From: Calditrichaceae bacterium
GTDB lineage: Bacteria > Calditrichota > Calditrichia > Calditrichales > Calditrichaceae
NCBI GenBank assembly: GCA_024762535.1
Contig: JANTHG010000005.1
Span: forward strand, 1 to 41,445
Length of the DNA: 41,445 nt
Direction: 5' to 3'
A program made the position numbers and the translations under genes. The notes beneath the pieces are model-generated. The model was not told where the DNA came from and ran no database searches. It was given only the letters and a program-made list of their open reading frames with translations. This document shows, piece after piece, positions 23,401 through 31,714 of the stretch; position 1 is the stretch's first letter; each line of letters starts with the position of its first letter.

Positions 23401-24473
23401 CTCACGATTTCAACAACATCTTAACCATTATAAGAGGATACGGTGAGCTGGCCTTATTGCTCCTGGATAAAACTCATCCAGCCACTGAAAAAGTGAAAGA
23501 TATCTTAAACACCACCGGACGAGCCGAAGAACTAACCAGGCAATTGCTTGGTTTCAGCAGAAAAAATAATCTTAAAATGACTGTTTTCAATTTAAACAAA
23601 CTGATTTCTGAAGAGTATAAAATGCTTAGCCGGATTCTGGGTGAACAAACAAAACTTGAAATCGATACACAGGCTGAATTCGCGTTTATCAAAGCTGATT
23701 TTAGTCAAATACAACAAGTGATAATGAATTTGGCCATTAATGCCCGAGATGCTATGCCGAATGGCGGTAAGCTAACCATTCGTACGTCCAATCAAGCATC
23801 GCCTGATGTTTCTGAATCCAGGACAAATCCGCACAATATCCTTTTATCCATTACAGATACGGGTGAAGGTATTCCGGAAGAAACATTGCCTCATATTTTT
23901 GACCCTTTTTTTACTACCAAAGAAAAGGGTAAGGGTACAGGGCTGGGATTAGCAACGGTCTATGGAATTATCAAAGAAAGTAATGGGCATATCGAATGCA
24001 CCAGTAAAGTTGGTGCAGGAACTTCGTTTATTATCCAATTCCCTTGTATCGAACCGGAGAAGGAAATAAATGAACAACCCTCAGGCCCTGCTCAGATTAA
24101 TGGCACTGAAACCGTTCTACTGGTAGATGACCAACCTGAGGTCCGGGAAGTTGTAAAAGACAATTTAATCAATCTAGGCTATGCTGTTGTCGAGGCAGAA
24201 AGCGGTAATAAAGCTCTTGAAATTTGCAAGAATTCTCAATTCGAAATAGATCTTTTAATCACAGATATCATTATGCCTGGGATGGATGGAACAGCTTTGG
24301 CAGAAACAGTACAAAAATTATTTCCAAAAATAAAAATTCTATTTATGTCGGGATATACGGATAATATGTTTGGTCGGAGCGGAATGATTAGCCTTGAGAC
24401 CAGTTTTATACAAAAACCCTTTACAATAACACAGCTTGGCGAAAAAATTAAAACAATTTTAACGCATCCTTAG
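20415..24473 (+). CDS. Hybrid two-component sensor 1 (Reg_prop propellers, Y_Y_Y, PAS, HisKA, HATPase, REC)
   Basis: 1352 residues. A signal peptide (about 1-23, ending IFAEH) leads into a long periplasmic beta-propeller region (about 25-690) with many Reg_prop repeats such as GYLWVGTNNGLNRY and ILWIGTLGGGLNRFD. A Y_Y_Y domain (about 720-790) and one membrane helix (about 797-815) follow. Inside are a PAS domain (about 860-975), the H box GVAHDFNN (His997), an ATPase domain with GTGLGLATVYGI, and a C-terminal receiver with Asp1284 in LITDIIMPG. Unlike classic Bacteroidota HTCS proteins there is no AraC-type HTH, so phosphate must pass to another protein. No SD precedes the ATG. Its stop overlaps the HD-GYP gene tail to tail. 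Ligand unknown. Confidence 0.93.
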   Translation: MNIKLISRSLLFFWLLSFSNIFAEHITWRYEALRTNEGLSSNHITCLLQDNEGYLWVGTNNGLNRYYGYGFDIFRQHPGYENCISSSFIFDLKQGRNNQIWIGTANGLNMFNSESGSFKQFFISDTSEAIPVFNVLPFDSTTIFAGTSKGLAILDRQANHFRLLNIPEININFSFFSVVYDSSGSLWLGTDTGLYRYQIDSKKLSLIPIPNAIEKFSLRNMLYRPKQKDLCFTSRSGSIVSFNIQEMEFSPLTSPLDNSSHSSISAFVQDKDNSFLVGFDHHPLIQALVKQNSNMDVSQFSPSSKLISTSTVTSILPTSDYVIWVGTRTKGLIKIINNYMGFNHFTIVSDSARNINANSVQAISEKENGRFILGTLGGLFAYHQQTGIIQAIPVKAISKNRSIRIYSLFTDSLQNTWIGTENAGLLILKKGSYQAEPYFIKRANIPFLINKTIYSITMDNKGILWLGTNQGLYSLNPQTEQTQLFSKRFNRVNSLSSNSIRTLFFDTNNILWIGTLGGGLNRFDIQKKKFKYYLFNPKNPHSLSSNDILSISQDTTGKLFIGTDGGGLNIFDPQNGNFSIHPFLFKTSGLSINFIQKDSNNFFWLGTNIGLIRTSIYHRHSYLFNKSEGLQSNQFNIGASFLSKEGFILAGGTNGFNCFRKNELITNSRIRKNVITGIQVSGKDICFIKKIPPNSMSFRACLTKNNTLFLSHNENDLRLSFANLSFTDPGQNAYLYKMEPIDKKWHFLREFKPVTYNSLSPGEYTFWVRGSNNDNKWNKNNASININIRAAFWQTAWFKTILAIFFLSLIYILYKLRLQSIRARNDALEKINHQLNAEIQKRIKTQNHLTESERRLSTLIENLPGVTYRCRPDTHRTMDFISQSCEALTGFTAEMFLKNRFPSYTSLIFQDDISDFWLKIKQQTKHNAAYELTYRIKRKDNRIIWVWEKGRAIFEDNAIIAYEGFITDITDRKQLEQNLHQAQKMEAIGLLASGVAHDFNNILTIIRGYGELALLLLDKTHPATEKVKDILNTTGRAEELTRQLLGFSRKNNLKMTVFNLNKLISEEYKMLSRILGEQTKLEIDTQAEFAFIKADFSQIQQVIMNLAINARDAMPNGGKLTIRTSNQASPDVSESRTNPHNILLSITDTGEGIPEETLPHIFDPFFTTKEKGKGTGLGLATVYGIIKESNGHIECTSKVGAGTSFIIQFPCIEPEKEINEQPSGPAQINGTETVLLVDDQPEVREVVKDNLINLGYAVVEAESGNKALEICKNSQFEIDLLITDIIMPGMDGTALAETVQKLFPKIKILFMSGYTDNMFGRSGMISLETSFIQKPFTITQLGEKIKTILTHP

Positions 24474-25687
24474 GATATTGTCAGGTATTCCTGCAAATTA
24501 ATCCCCCATTTTTGAGGAGATTCGGATTTAATAATTTGATGTAACGAACCAACTCCTTCGCCCAAATCCAGTTTTCTGGGAATAATGGGACGATCTTTTT
24601 TAATATCATAGATCATTTTAACAACCGGCCGTTTCAAATCATTTTTGGCTGTTTCAACAACAACTGCCAGAAAGCCACTATTTAAACGGACCAGAGCGCC
24701 AACCGGATAAATCCCGACAGAACTAATGAATTGCTGCAATAATTCCAGATCAAATACATCCGGAGCTGATTTAAACAAATATTTTAACACTTCCGTAGCA
24801 GTATCAGCTGTTTTGTATGGACGATCCGAGGTTAAAGCATCATAGACATCAACAATGGAGGCCATTCTTCCTTCCAAACTGATTTCATGCCCTTTTAATT
24901 GTCTTGGATAGCCATTCCCGTCCATCCGTTCATGGTGTTCATAAACGACATTAATAATTTCTGGATCCAGGTCTTTCATATCCGATAATATTTCTCTTCC
25001 AAAGCGTGGATGTTGTTTCATCATCTCATATTCTTCATCCGTGTAGCGGCCGGGTTTCAATATCAGCTCGTCAGGAATTAATACTTTTCCTAAATCATGA
25101 AACAAGGCTCCGGTTGTTAATCGCCGTGTTTGATCTTCATCCATTTCCCTTACTCGGCAAAAACTCGCCATCAATACCGCGACATTAATAGAATGATTAA
25201 ATGTATATTCATCTTTATTTTTTATAGAAGTCAGTGTTAATAATGCATCCTGGTTTCGGGCCAAAGAATCAACCATTTCATCAACTAACTCCGTGGCCTG
25301 TTCAAATTCTATTTTTTTACCCATCTTAATGGAAGTATTCATTTGTTCTACAAAAGAACGTGCTTTGGTTTTTACCTCCTTGGCACGTACCATTTCTTTT
25401 TCGAGGGGTACCCATTTTGAATCTTCAAGCGTAATCTTTTTAACAACAGCTTCGTTATCTCCAAATGATTTTTTCCAATCTTTTAAATCAAGCGAATCCG
25501 TAATATCCAATCCACGCTTGGTATCAATAAAAACCTCATTAATTCCATACTCTTTGATCCGTTCAATATCGGAAGTACTTCGTAAAAGCTTCTGATTGGT
25601 AAGGAAGGGATGATTGAACCAGCCTTCACCGAAATCGTGTATAAATACACCGGGACGTAATTTGTTGACTTCAACTTTTTTTATCAT
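24470..25687 (-). CDS. HD-GYP domain c-di-GMP phosphodiesterase
   Basis: 405 residues. The N-terminal DUF3391-type domain (VEVNKLRPGVFIHDFG onward) is followed by an HD-GYP domain with His165, HDLGK (His197, Asp198), the helix LKPGRYTDEEYEMMKQHP, HHE (251-253) and DGNGYP with GYP at 259-261. All key motifs are intact, so it should hydrolyse cyclic di-GMP. It has no membrane segment or receiver domain. The SD is weak (GGATTCGAA). It converges on hybrid sensor 1 with a 4-bp overlap and diverges from the CocE-like gene, so it is probably monocistronic. Confidence 0.92.
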   Translation of the reverse strand: MIKKVEVNKLRPGVFIHDFGEGWFNHPFLTNQKLLRSTSDIERIKEYGINEVFIDTKRGLDITDSLDLKDWKKSFGDNEAVVKKITLEDSKWVPLEKEMVRAKEVKTKARSFVEQMNTSIKMGKKIEFEQATELVDEMVDSLARNQDALLTLTSIKNKDEYTFNHSINVAVLMASFCRVREMDEDQTRRLTTGALFHDLGKVLIPDELILKPGRYTDEEYEMMKQHPRFGREILSDMKDLDPEIINVVYEHHERMDGNGYPRQLKGHEISLEGRMASIVDVYDALTSDRPYKTADTATEVLKYLFKSAPDVFDLELLQQFISSVGIYPVGALVRLNSGFLAVVVETAKNDLKRPVVKMIYDIKKDRPIIPRKLDLGEGVGSLHQIIKSESPQKWGINLQEYLTIS

Positions 25688-25812
25688 TTCGAATCCGTAT
25701 CCATACTTATTTGTAACCTGGAATAAACATATTCGGATATATTTTGCGAAAGTTAAAGATTTATCTTATTTTTCTGCATAATCGCTTTCAATGAATATCC
25801 GGAGTGCTTTTA

Positions 25813-27657
25813 ATGCATTATATCTTTTTATTTATTTTTTGCTTTTCTATCTTTTTTACAGCTTGTAAACCCACAGAATATATTATAAAAGATCATTACA
25901 TCAAAAAAGAATTCCGCATTCCCATGCGTGATGGCGTCACCCTGTTTACGTCGGTATATCTTCCTATAGACAGTAGTAAAACCTACCCGATATTATTAAA
26001 TCGTACTCCTTACAGAGTTGCGCCGTATGGTACCAGTTCCTTTAAAAAATCATTGGGGCCATCTCCTCAATTTACCAAAGACGGTTATATCTTTGTCTAT
26101 CAGGATGTGCGAGGCCGTTTCATGTCCGAGGGTACCTTTGTAAATATGCGTCCTTTTATATCCAATAAAACCGATTCCACAAAAATCGATGAAAGCAGCG
26201 ATACATACGATACAATCGACTGGCTGTTAAAACATCTTTCCTATCACAACGGGAAAGTGGGTATGTGGGGTATTTCTTATCCCGGGTTTTATGCGGCTAT
26301 GGGTATGATTGATGCCCATCCGGCTCTTAAGGCCGTCTCACCGCAGGCGCCTATTGCCGATTGGTTTATTGGAGATGATATGCACCATAATGGCGCCCTA
26401 AGCTTAACAATGAGCTTTAATTTCTTCTCCTCTTTTGGCGTTCCTCATGACAGTTTAACAACCAAATGGCCTAAACGATTTGATCATGGTACCCCCGATG
26501 GCTATCGGTTTTTTCTAAATCTTGGTTCCCTTAACAATATCAACAGAAAATATTTTAAACACCGTATTGCCTTTTGGGATAGCACCGTTCAACACAGTAC
26601 ATACGATTCGTTTTGGCAACGCCGAAATATCTTACCACATGTTAAAGATATCAAACCCGCTGTACTCATTGTGGGCGGCTGGTTTGATGCAGAAGATTTG
26701 TACGGTCCTCTGCATATTTTTAAACAGCTAAAAGGCAAAAACCATTATATGGTAATGGGCCCCTGGTCTCATGGGGGCTGGTCACGCAGCAAAGGGAATA
26801 AACTGGGCAATATTTATTTTGGCAGTAATACAAGTACACTATTTCAGGATTCCATCGAATATCCCTTCTTTAAACATTTCTTAAAAGATCAAGAAACATT
26901 TGAGCAGCCTTCTGTACAAGCCTTTGATACCGGCTCCCGCCAATGGCACAAATTTAACCGTTGGCCACCTCAGAAGAGCTTAAATAAAAAACTTTTTTTA
27001 ATGAACCACCAGCAAATTTCCTTTTCCGGCAATGAACAGGCCAATGGATATGATGAATATATCAGTGACCCGGCTCATCCGGTTCCGTTTATAAACAAAA
27101 TAACCAACACCTGGGATCGGACGTATATGACGGCTGACCAGCGTTTCGCTTCGACCCGGCCGGATGTACTTACCTTTCAGACGGAAATTTTGCAAGATTC
27201 ACTGACCTTTGCCGGACCACTGACAGCAGATTTGTACGTTTCCACCAGCGGAAGCGATGCGGACTGGGTTGTAAAATTAATTGATGTGTATCCTGATACC
27301 TTTAAATGGGCACAGGGAAAACAAAGTGCTGTTCCCATACAAGGATATCAGCAACTCATCCGGGGTGAAATTTTTCGTGGGAAATTCCGAAACAGCTATA
27401 CCCACCCCAAACCGTTCACGCCTAACAAGATTACCAGCGTACGCATACCCTTGCAGGATGTCTTTCATACGTTTTTACCGGGACACCGCTTAATGGTTCA
27501 GATTCAAAGTAGCTGGTTTCCGTTATTTGACCGGAATCCACAAACATTTGTTGATATTTATCACGCAAACGAAAGCGATTTTAAAATAGCTTATCATAAA
27601 GTCTATCATTCGGAAAAATATCCATCCAATATTGTTTATACGATCATAAAACCATAA
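25813..27657 (+). CDS. CocE/NonD (X-Pro dipeptidyl-peptidase S15) family hydrolase, lipoprotein
   Basis: 614 residues from the ATG at 25813, with GGAG 8 nt upstream; an in-frame GTG at 25804 is inside that SD. A lipoprotein signal ends FFTAC with Cys18. The alpha/beta hydrolase domain shows RIPMRDGVTLFTSVYLP, DVRGRFMSEG and the nucleophile elbow GISYPG (Ser155), followed by the helical cap and the C-terminal jelly-roll (LTADLYVSTSGSDADWVVKLIDVYP). Such enzymes cleave acyl or X-Pro amide and ester bonds; the substrate here is not determinable. Probably anchored facing the periplasm or cell surface. Divergent from the HD-GYP gene. Confidence 0.9.
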   Translation: MHYIFLFIFCFSIFFTACKPTEYIIKDHYIKKEFRIPMRDGVTLFTSVYLPIDSSKTYPILLNRTPYRVAPYGTSSFKKSLGPSPQFTKDGYIFVYQDVRGRFMSEGTFVNMRPFISNKTDSTKIDESSDTYDTIDWLLKHLSYHNGKVGMWGISYPGFYAAMGMIDAHPALKAVSPQAPIADWFIGDDMHHNGALSLTMSFNFFSSFGVPHDSLTTKWPKRFDHGTPDGYRFFLNLGSLNNINRKYFKHRIAFWDSTVQHSTYDSFWQRRNILPHVKDIKPAVLIVGGWFDAEDLYGPLHIFKQLKGKNHYMVMGPWSHGGWSRSKGNKLGNIYFGSNTSTLFQDSIEYPFFKHFLKDQETFEQPSVQAFDTGSRQWHKFNRWPPQKSLNKKLFLMNHQQISFSGNEQANGYDEYISDPAHPVPFINKITNTWDRTYMTADQRFASTRPDVLTFQTEILQDSLTFAGPLTADLYVSTSGSDADWVVKLIDVYPDTFKWAQGKQSAVPIQGYQQLIRGEIFRGKFRNSYTHPKPFTPNKITSVRIPLQDVFHTFLPGHRLMVQIQSSWFPLFDRNPQTFVDIYHANESDFKIAYHKVYHSEKYPSNIVYTIIKP

Positions 27658-27823
27658 TTCAAGATTAAGAACATCCGAATCTGGATCATTTTAATCCTGA
27701 TTGAACATATGTATAGGATATTTATTTAATACTATCATTACTATAGAAAATGAGATAATTATTTTCCTCAACCTTTTACATACGATGACGATATAAATAG
27801 CATTCTACCTTTTGGGAGTCAAA

Positions 27824-30800
27824 ATGAAAAAAACTTTGCTAGTAAGCACAATCATACTTTTTAGTATTGGAGCAGGTATCCATTCACTAAAAACGATTTC
27901 ACATTCCAATAATGAAACACAGGCTTACCGCAATCCAAAATTATTACGTCAACATCTCTTTCAGCACAAAAAGGAAGCAAAGAAACATCAAAAATACGAC
28001 CGGCCGGACCAGGCAATGCAGGAAGAAGTATTACTGCGTTCCGAATTGGGCAAGCCCTTTTCTTACAAGGGAAGCTGGCGCCTCGCGGCCCAAAAAGAGG
28101 CTTTGCAACAACCCCGTCTGTTTAAAACATCCGGCGAGCTTATTTGGGAAGAAAAAGGCCCTGGCAATGTTGGCGGCCGAACCCGCGCCATCGTGGTTCA
28201 TCCACGGCAGGCAGATACCTGGTGGGCCGGCGCTGTTGGGGGTGGTGTGTGGAAAACAACTGACCGTGGCAGCAGCTGGAACTGTTTAACCGACAGCCTG
28301 CCCGTCTTATCGGTAACTACCATGGCCCTTTGTAAAAGCCACCCGGACACCCTCTACTTTGGTACCGGTGAAGGGTTTTACAATTCCGATGCTATTGTTG
28401 GCGATGGTATTTTTCGTACCAATGACGGTGGTATGCACTGGGAACAACTGTCCTCCACCATATCCAACACCGACTTTCGCTATGTAAACCGACTGATCGT
28501 TCATCCGGAAAATCCGGATACGGTTTTGGCAGCTACGAACGAAGGCGTTTATAAATCTGTAGACGGCGGCACTTCCTGGGATGAGATTTTTAATATCGGA
28601 AATCGTGTACAACAAATTCTGGCAAATCCGAAAAACTTCCATACTTTATTTATTGCTGTCAACAGCAAAGGTATTTACAAATCCACTGATATGGGTACTG
28701 AATGGAATAAAGTAAGCGATGAAATAACCAGCCACTACCGTATCGAAATGGCTATTTCCGAAACTGACACCAATTACGTGTACGCTTCTGCTGTGAATGG
28801 CGATTCGGGCTTACGCGGATTTTATCAATCCACGGACGGCGGTCAAAACTGGACCGATCTTGGAAGTAGCACCAACTGGTTAGGCGGCCAGGGCTGGTAT
28901 GACAATACCTTACTGGTAAGTCCATTAAATCCAAATACCGTTTTTGTAGGCGGTATTGATTTGTACCGGGTGGATGCGTCTTCCCAGCCGGCAAATGTTA
29001 CGCCCATTAGCCAGTGGTACGGTGGCAACGGCCTGCCCTATGTGCATGCTGATCAACACGCAATCGTTGCCATTACCACATCCGATACTTCTTTTGCGCT
29101 GATTGCCGGTAACGACGGCGGTGTATTTTTATCGGAAGATAAAGGGGAAAACTGGGTTAGCAAGGATAACGGATATAATGTAACCCAATTCTATGATGCG
29201 GATAAAAATCCCTTTAGCAAATACTATATTGCCGGCGCTCAGGATAACGGGACCAATGTTTCACCGGAGAATCCGGACAAAACCGCTTCATGGAGCGAGC
29301 CGGTTGGGGGAGATGGCTTCGATTGCGCCTGGGATAAAGAAGATTACGAAACCGTATATGCCACTCTGTACAGTTCACGTATCTATCGTTCCGCTGATGG
29401 CGGCGAACATTTTGGCGATGCTACCAACGGACTGCCGGAAAGCGATGTCTTTCATACGCCATTGGCCATGGATCCGCATAATTCTCAAAAACTTTTTACT
29501 ATTTCCGAATCCGATAAGGTTTATTACACCACAGACGGTGCGCACAATTGGCAGGGCGTTTATTGTGACTTAGATGGTCGTCGATGGGTCAAAATATCTG
29601 TTTCGGAAGCAGATTCCAACATTGTGTGGGCGGCTTCAACCAATAGCCATATCAATGTTTCGACTGACGGAGGCCGGACTTTTCAATTGGTCAACAATCC
29701 TGACAACAGCTTTACGGCTTATGTTACCGGGCTGGCGACCAATCCCGTTGACAGCGCAACCGTTCTGGCAACTTTCGGTGTTTATGATCATGGCAAAATT
29801 TTTCGTTCGCACGACCTCGGCAATTCCTGGGAAAACATCACTGGCAATCTTCCCGAAATTCCGGTGCACTGCGCTTTAATTATGCCCTACGATTCTACTG
29901 AAATCTGGGTTGGAACGGATATCGGCTTGTTTATTTCGCACGATAATGGTGCACACTGGGATTATTCAAACCAAAATTTACCAGCTGTATCCATTCGCCG
30001 GCTTAAAATAGTGGGGAAGGAAATTGTGGCAGCCACCCATGGCCGTGGCGTCTGGTCTGTAATCAACGACAAACTGGATCAACAGGAAATCCCGCTCAAT
30101 CCACCGCGTCTTGCAGGGTTGAACTATCCAGACGCCAACACCGGTGCGCTTAAAATCAACTTTACACCACGCGGGGAATACGATTCCCTAACCATTAGCG
30201 TTAACGATGAAATCGTTGAAACCGTTACACAGTTTACGGCTTATCAGGATACATTTGTTGTTATCTCAACAACGATCCCCGATTATCTTGATATTTTAAT
30301 CCATGCCTATAAAGATGCACAAATTCTGGATTCCGACGTTCAGTCTATTGCCACCTATGATGTTATTGACAGCCTGCAGGAGAATTTCGACAGCGGCAGT
30401 AGTTATTTTGAAGGCGATTTCACCATTTCAAAAGACAATGGGTTTAGTTCCAATGCTTTGCACACGGTTCATCCTTATGGAAATCAACAGGAATACATCG
30501 CCGTTTTGGCTGCACCTTTACACATAAGCGAAGGATTGCGTTTACGTTACAAAGATGTCGCTTTGGTGGAACCGGGTGAAGTGAATGCCAGCTATCCGGA
30601 TGAGCAGATGTGGGATTATGCCGCTGTTGAATACAGTACGGATGGATTTACCTGGAATTTATTATGCGAGCCTTATGACTCCCGTTTTCATGAAGACTGG
30701 AAGTTTTATTATGATAACAACATCGATGCAGATGAATTCTTGTTTCAGGAACACGAACTATTTATTGCCGATTCCATCGGAAGCGATACCAATGCATATC

Positions 30801-31177
30801 TTCGTTTTCGCTTGTTTGCAGATGCGTATACAACCGGTTGGGGATGGACTATTGACGATATTTACGTTGGCACCCAACCTCCCACCGGTATAGAAGGAAC
30901 CAATCCGGTTATTTATTCGTATGAATTGAAAACGAATTATCCAAATCCTTTTAACCCGAGCACAGTCATCGGCTATCAGCTGGCAGCTGCCGGCCGGGTA
31001 CAATTGGATATATTCAATACGCTTGGGCAAAAGGTTAAAACATTGGTGGATCAACAGCAAAAACCGGGAAAATATTCGGTTACATTTAATGCTGCTACAT
31101 TAGCGAGCGGCGTCTATTTTTACCGAATTAAGGCCGGGAACTTTAGCCAGACACGCAAAATGATTTTATTACGATAA
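27824..31177 (+). CDS. T9SS-secreted Asp-box (BNR/sortilin-like) propeller protein
   Basis: 1117 residues from the ATG at 27824, preceded by GGGAG; a TTG at 27812 overlaps that site. A signal peptide is followed by VPS10/sortilin-like propellers with about eleven Asp-box motifs, for example TTDRGSSWN, SVDGGTSWDE, STDGGQNWTD, SADGGEHF, SHDNGAHWD, and the family segment YVHADQHAI. A beta-sandwich region follows. The last 85 or so residues are a T9SS type A sorting domain: NYPNPFNPSTVIGYQL, FNTLGQKVKTL, ASGVYFYRIKAG, ending KMILLR. It is therefore exported to the surface or medium. The propeller may bind or degrade a polymer; no catalytic signature is obvious. Confidence 0.9.
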   Translation: MKKTLLVSTIILFSIGAGIHSLKTISHSNNETQAYRNPKLLRQHLFQHKKEAKKHQKYDRPDQAMQEEVLLRSELGKPFSYKGSWRLAAQKEALQQPRLFKTSGELIWEEKGPGNVGGRTRAIVVHPRQADTWWAGAVGGGVWKTTDRGSSWNCLTDSLPVLSVTTMALCKSHPDTLYFGTGEGFYNSDAIVGDGIFRTNDGGMHWEQLSSTISNTDFRYVNRLIVHPENPDTVLAATNEGVYKSVDGGTSWDEIFNIGNRVQQILANPKNFHTLFIAVNSKGIYKSTDMGTEWNKVSDEITSHYRIEMAISETDTNYVYASAVNGDSGLRGFYQSTDGGQNWTDLGSSTNWLGGQGWYDNTLLVSPLNPNTVFVGGIDLYRVDASSQPANVTPISQWYGGNGLPYVHADQHAIVAITTSDTSFALIAGNDGGVFLSEDKGENWVSKDNGYNVTQFYDADKNPFSKYYIAGAQDNGTNVSPENPDKTASWSEPVGGDGFDCAWDKEDYETVYATLYSSRIYRSADGGEHFGDATNGLPESDVFHTPLAMDPHNSQKLFTISESDKVYYTTDGAHNWQGVYCDLDGRRWVKISVSEADSNIVWAASTNSHINVSTDGGRTFQLVNNPDNSFTAYVTGLATNPVDSATVLATFGVYDHGKIFRSHDLGNSWENITGNLPEIPVHCALIMPYDSTEIWVGTDIGLFISHDNGAHWDYSNQNLPAVSIRRLKIVGKEIVAATHGRGVWSVINDKLDQQEIPLNPPRLAGLNYPDANTGALKINFTPRGEYDSLTISVNDEIVETVTQFTAYQDTFVVISTTIPDYLDILIHAYKDAQILDSDVQSIATYDVIDSLQENFDSGSSYFEGDFTISKDNGFSSNALHTVHPYGNQQEYIAVLAAPLHISEGLRLRYKDVALVEPGEVNASYPDEQMWDYAAVEYSTDGFTWNLLCEPYDSRFHEDWKFYYDNNIDADEFLFQEHELFIADSIGSDTNAYLRFRLFADAYTTGWGWTIDDIYVGTQPPTGIEGTNPVIYSYELKTNYPNPFNPSTVIGYQLAAAGRVQLDIFNTLGQKVKTLVDQQQKPGKYSVTFNAATLASGVYFYRIKAGNFSQTRKMILLR

Positions 31178-31202
31178 TGACTAATTAACAGAAAGGAAGA
31201 AC

Positions 31203-31706
31203 ATGGCCGCATTAAAGGCAACCATTGTCACCAATAAAGGTGATATCCATTTAAATTTATTTGAGGACAAAGCACCTGTAACAGTTGCAAATTTCATTAA
31301 CCTGGCCCAACATGGGTTCTACGACAACCTTACATTTCATCGTGTAATTGACGACTTCATGATTCAGGGCGGCTGCCCACGCGGCGACGGACGAGGCGGC
31401 CCCGGCTACCGTTTTGAAGATGAATTTTCTTCTGACCTGCGGCATGACCAACCCGGGAAATTATCCATGGCTAATGCCGGACCCAACACAAATGGAAGCC
31501 AGTTTTTCATTACCCATGTTCCAACACCATGGCTAGACGGTAAACACACAATCTTTGGCGCCGTGGAATCTCAGTCCGATATGGACGTAGTTAATTCCAT
31601 TATGCAAAGCGATACCATTAAAACGATAACAATCGAAGGAGACAGCACAACTTTACTGGCACAATATCAAAACCGTGTTGATGAATGGAATAAGCAACTA
31701 AATTAG
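31203..31706 (+). CDS. Cyclophilin-type peptidyl-prolyl cis-trans isomerase
   Basis: 167 residues, the short bacterial cyclophilin. Active-site landmarks are visible: [13 protein letters not shown] (catalytic Arg and the FxxQGG motif), [10 protein letters not shown] and [11 protein letters not shown]. There is no signal peptide, so it is cytoplasmic. SD GAAAGGAAGAAC is strong. It follows the exported Asp-box protein by 25 bp and precedes the alarmone synthetase by 8 bp, so the three may share a transcript. Confidence 0.95.
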   Translation: MAALKATIVTNKGDIHLNLFEDKAPVTVANFINLAQHGFYDNLTFHRVIDDFMIQGGCPRGDGRGGPGYRFEDEFSSDLRHDQPGKLSMANAGPNTNGSQFFITHVPTPWLDGKHTIFGAVESQSDMDVVNSIMQSDTIKTITIEGDSTTLLAQYQNRVDEWNKQLN

Positions 31707-31714
31707 AACAGACT

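Noticed and set aside
29193-29879. Two adjacent plus-strand frames (126 and 101 codons) inside the Asp-box protein
   Set aside because: Alternate-frame shadows of the propeller coding sequence; no SD or recognisable motif.
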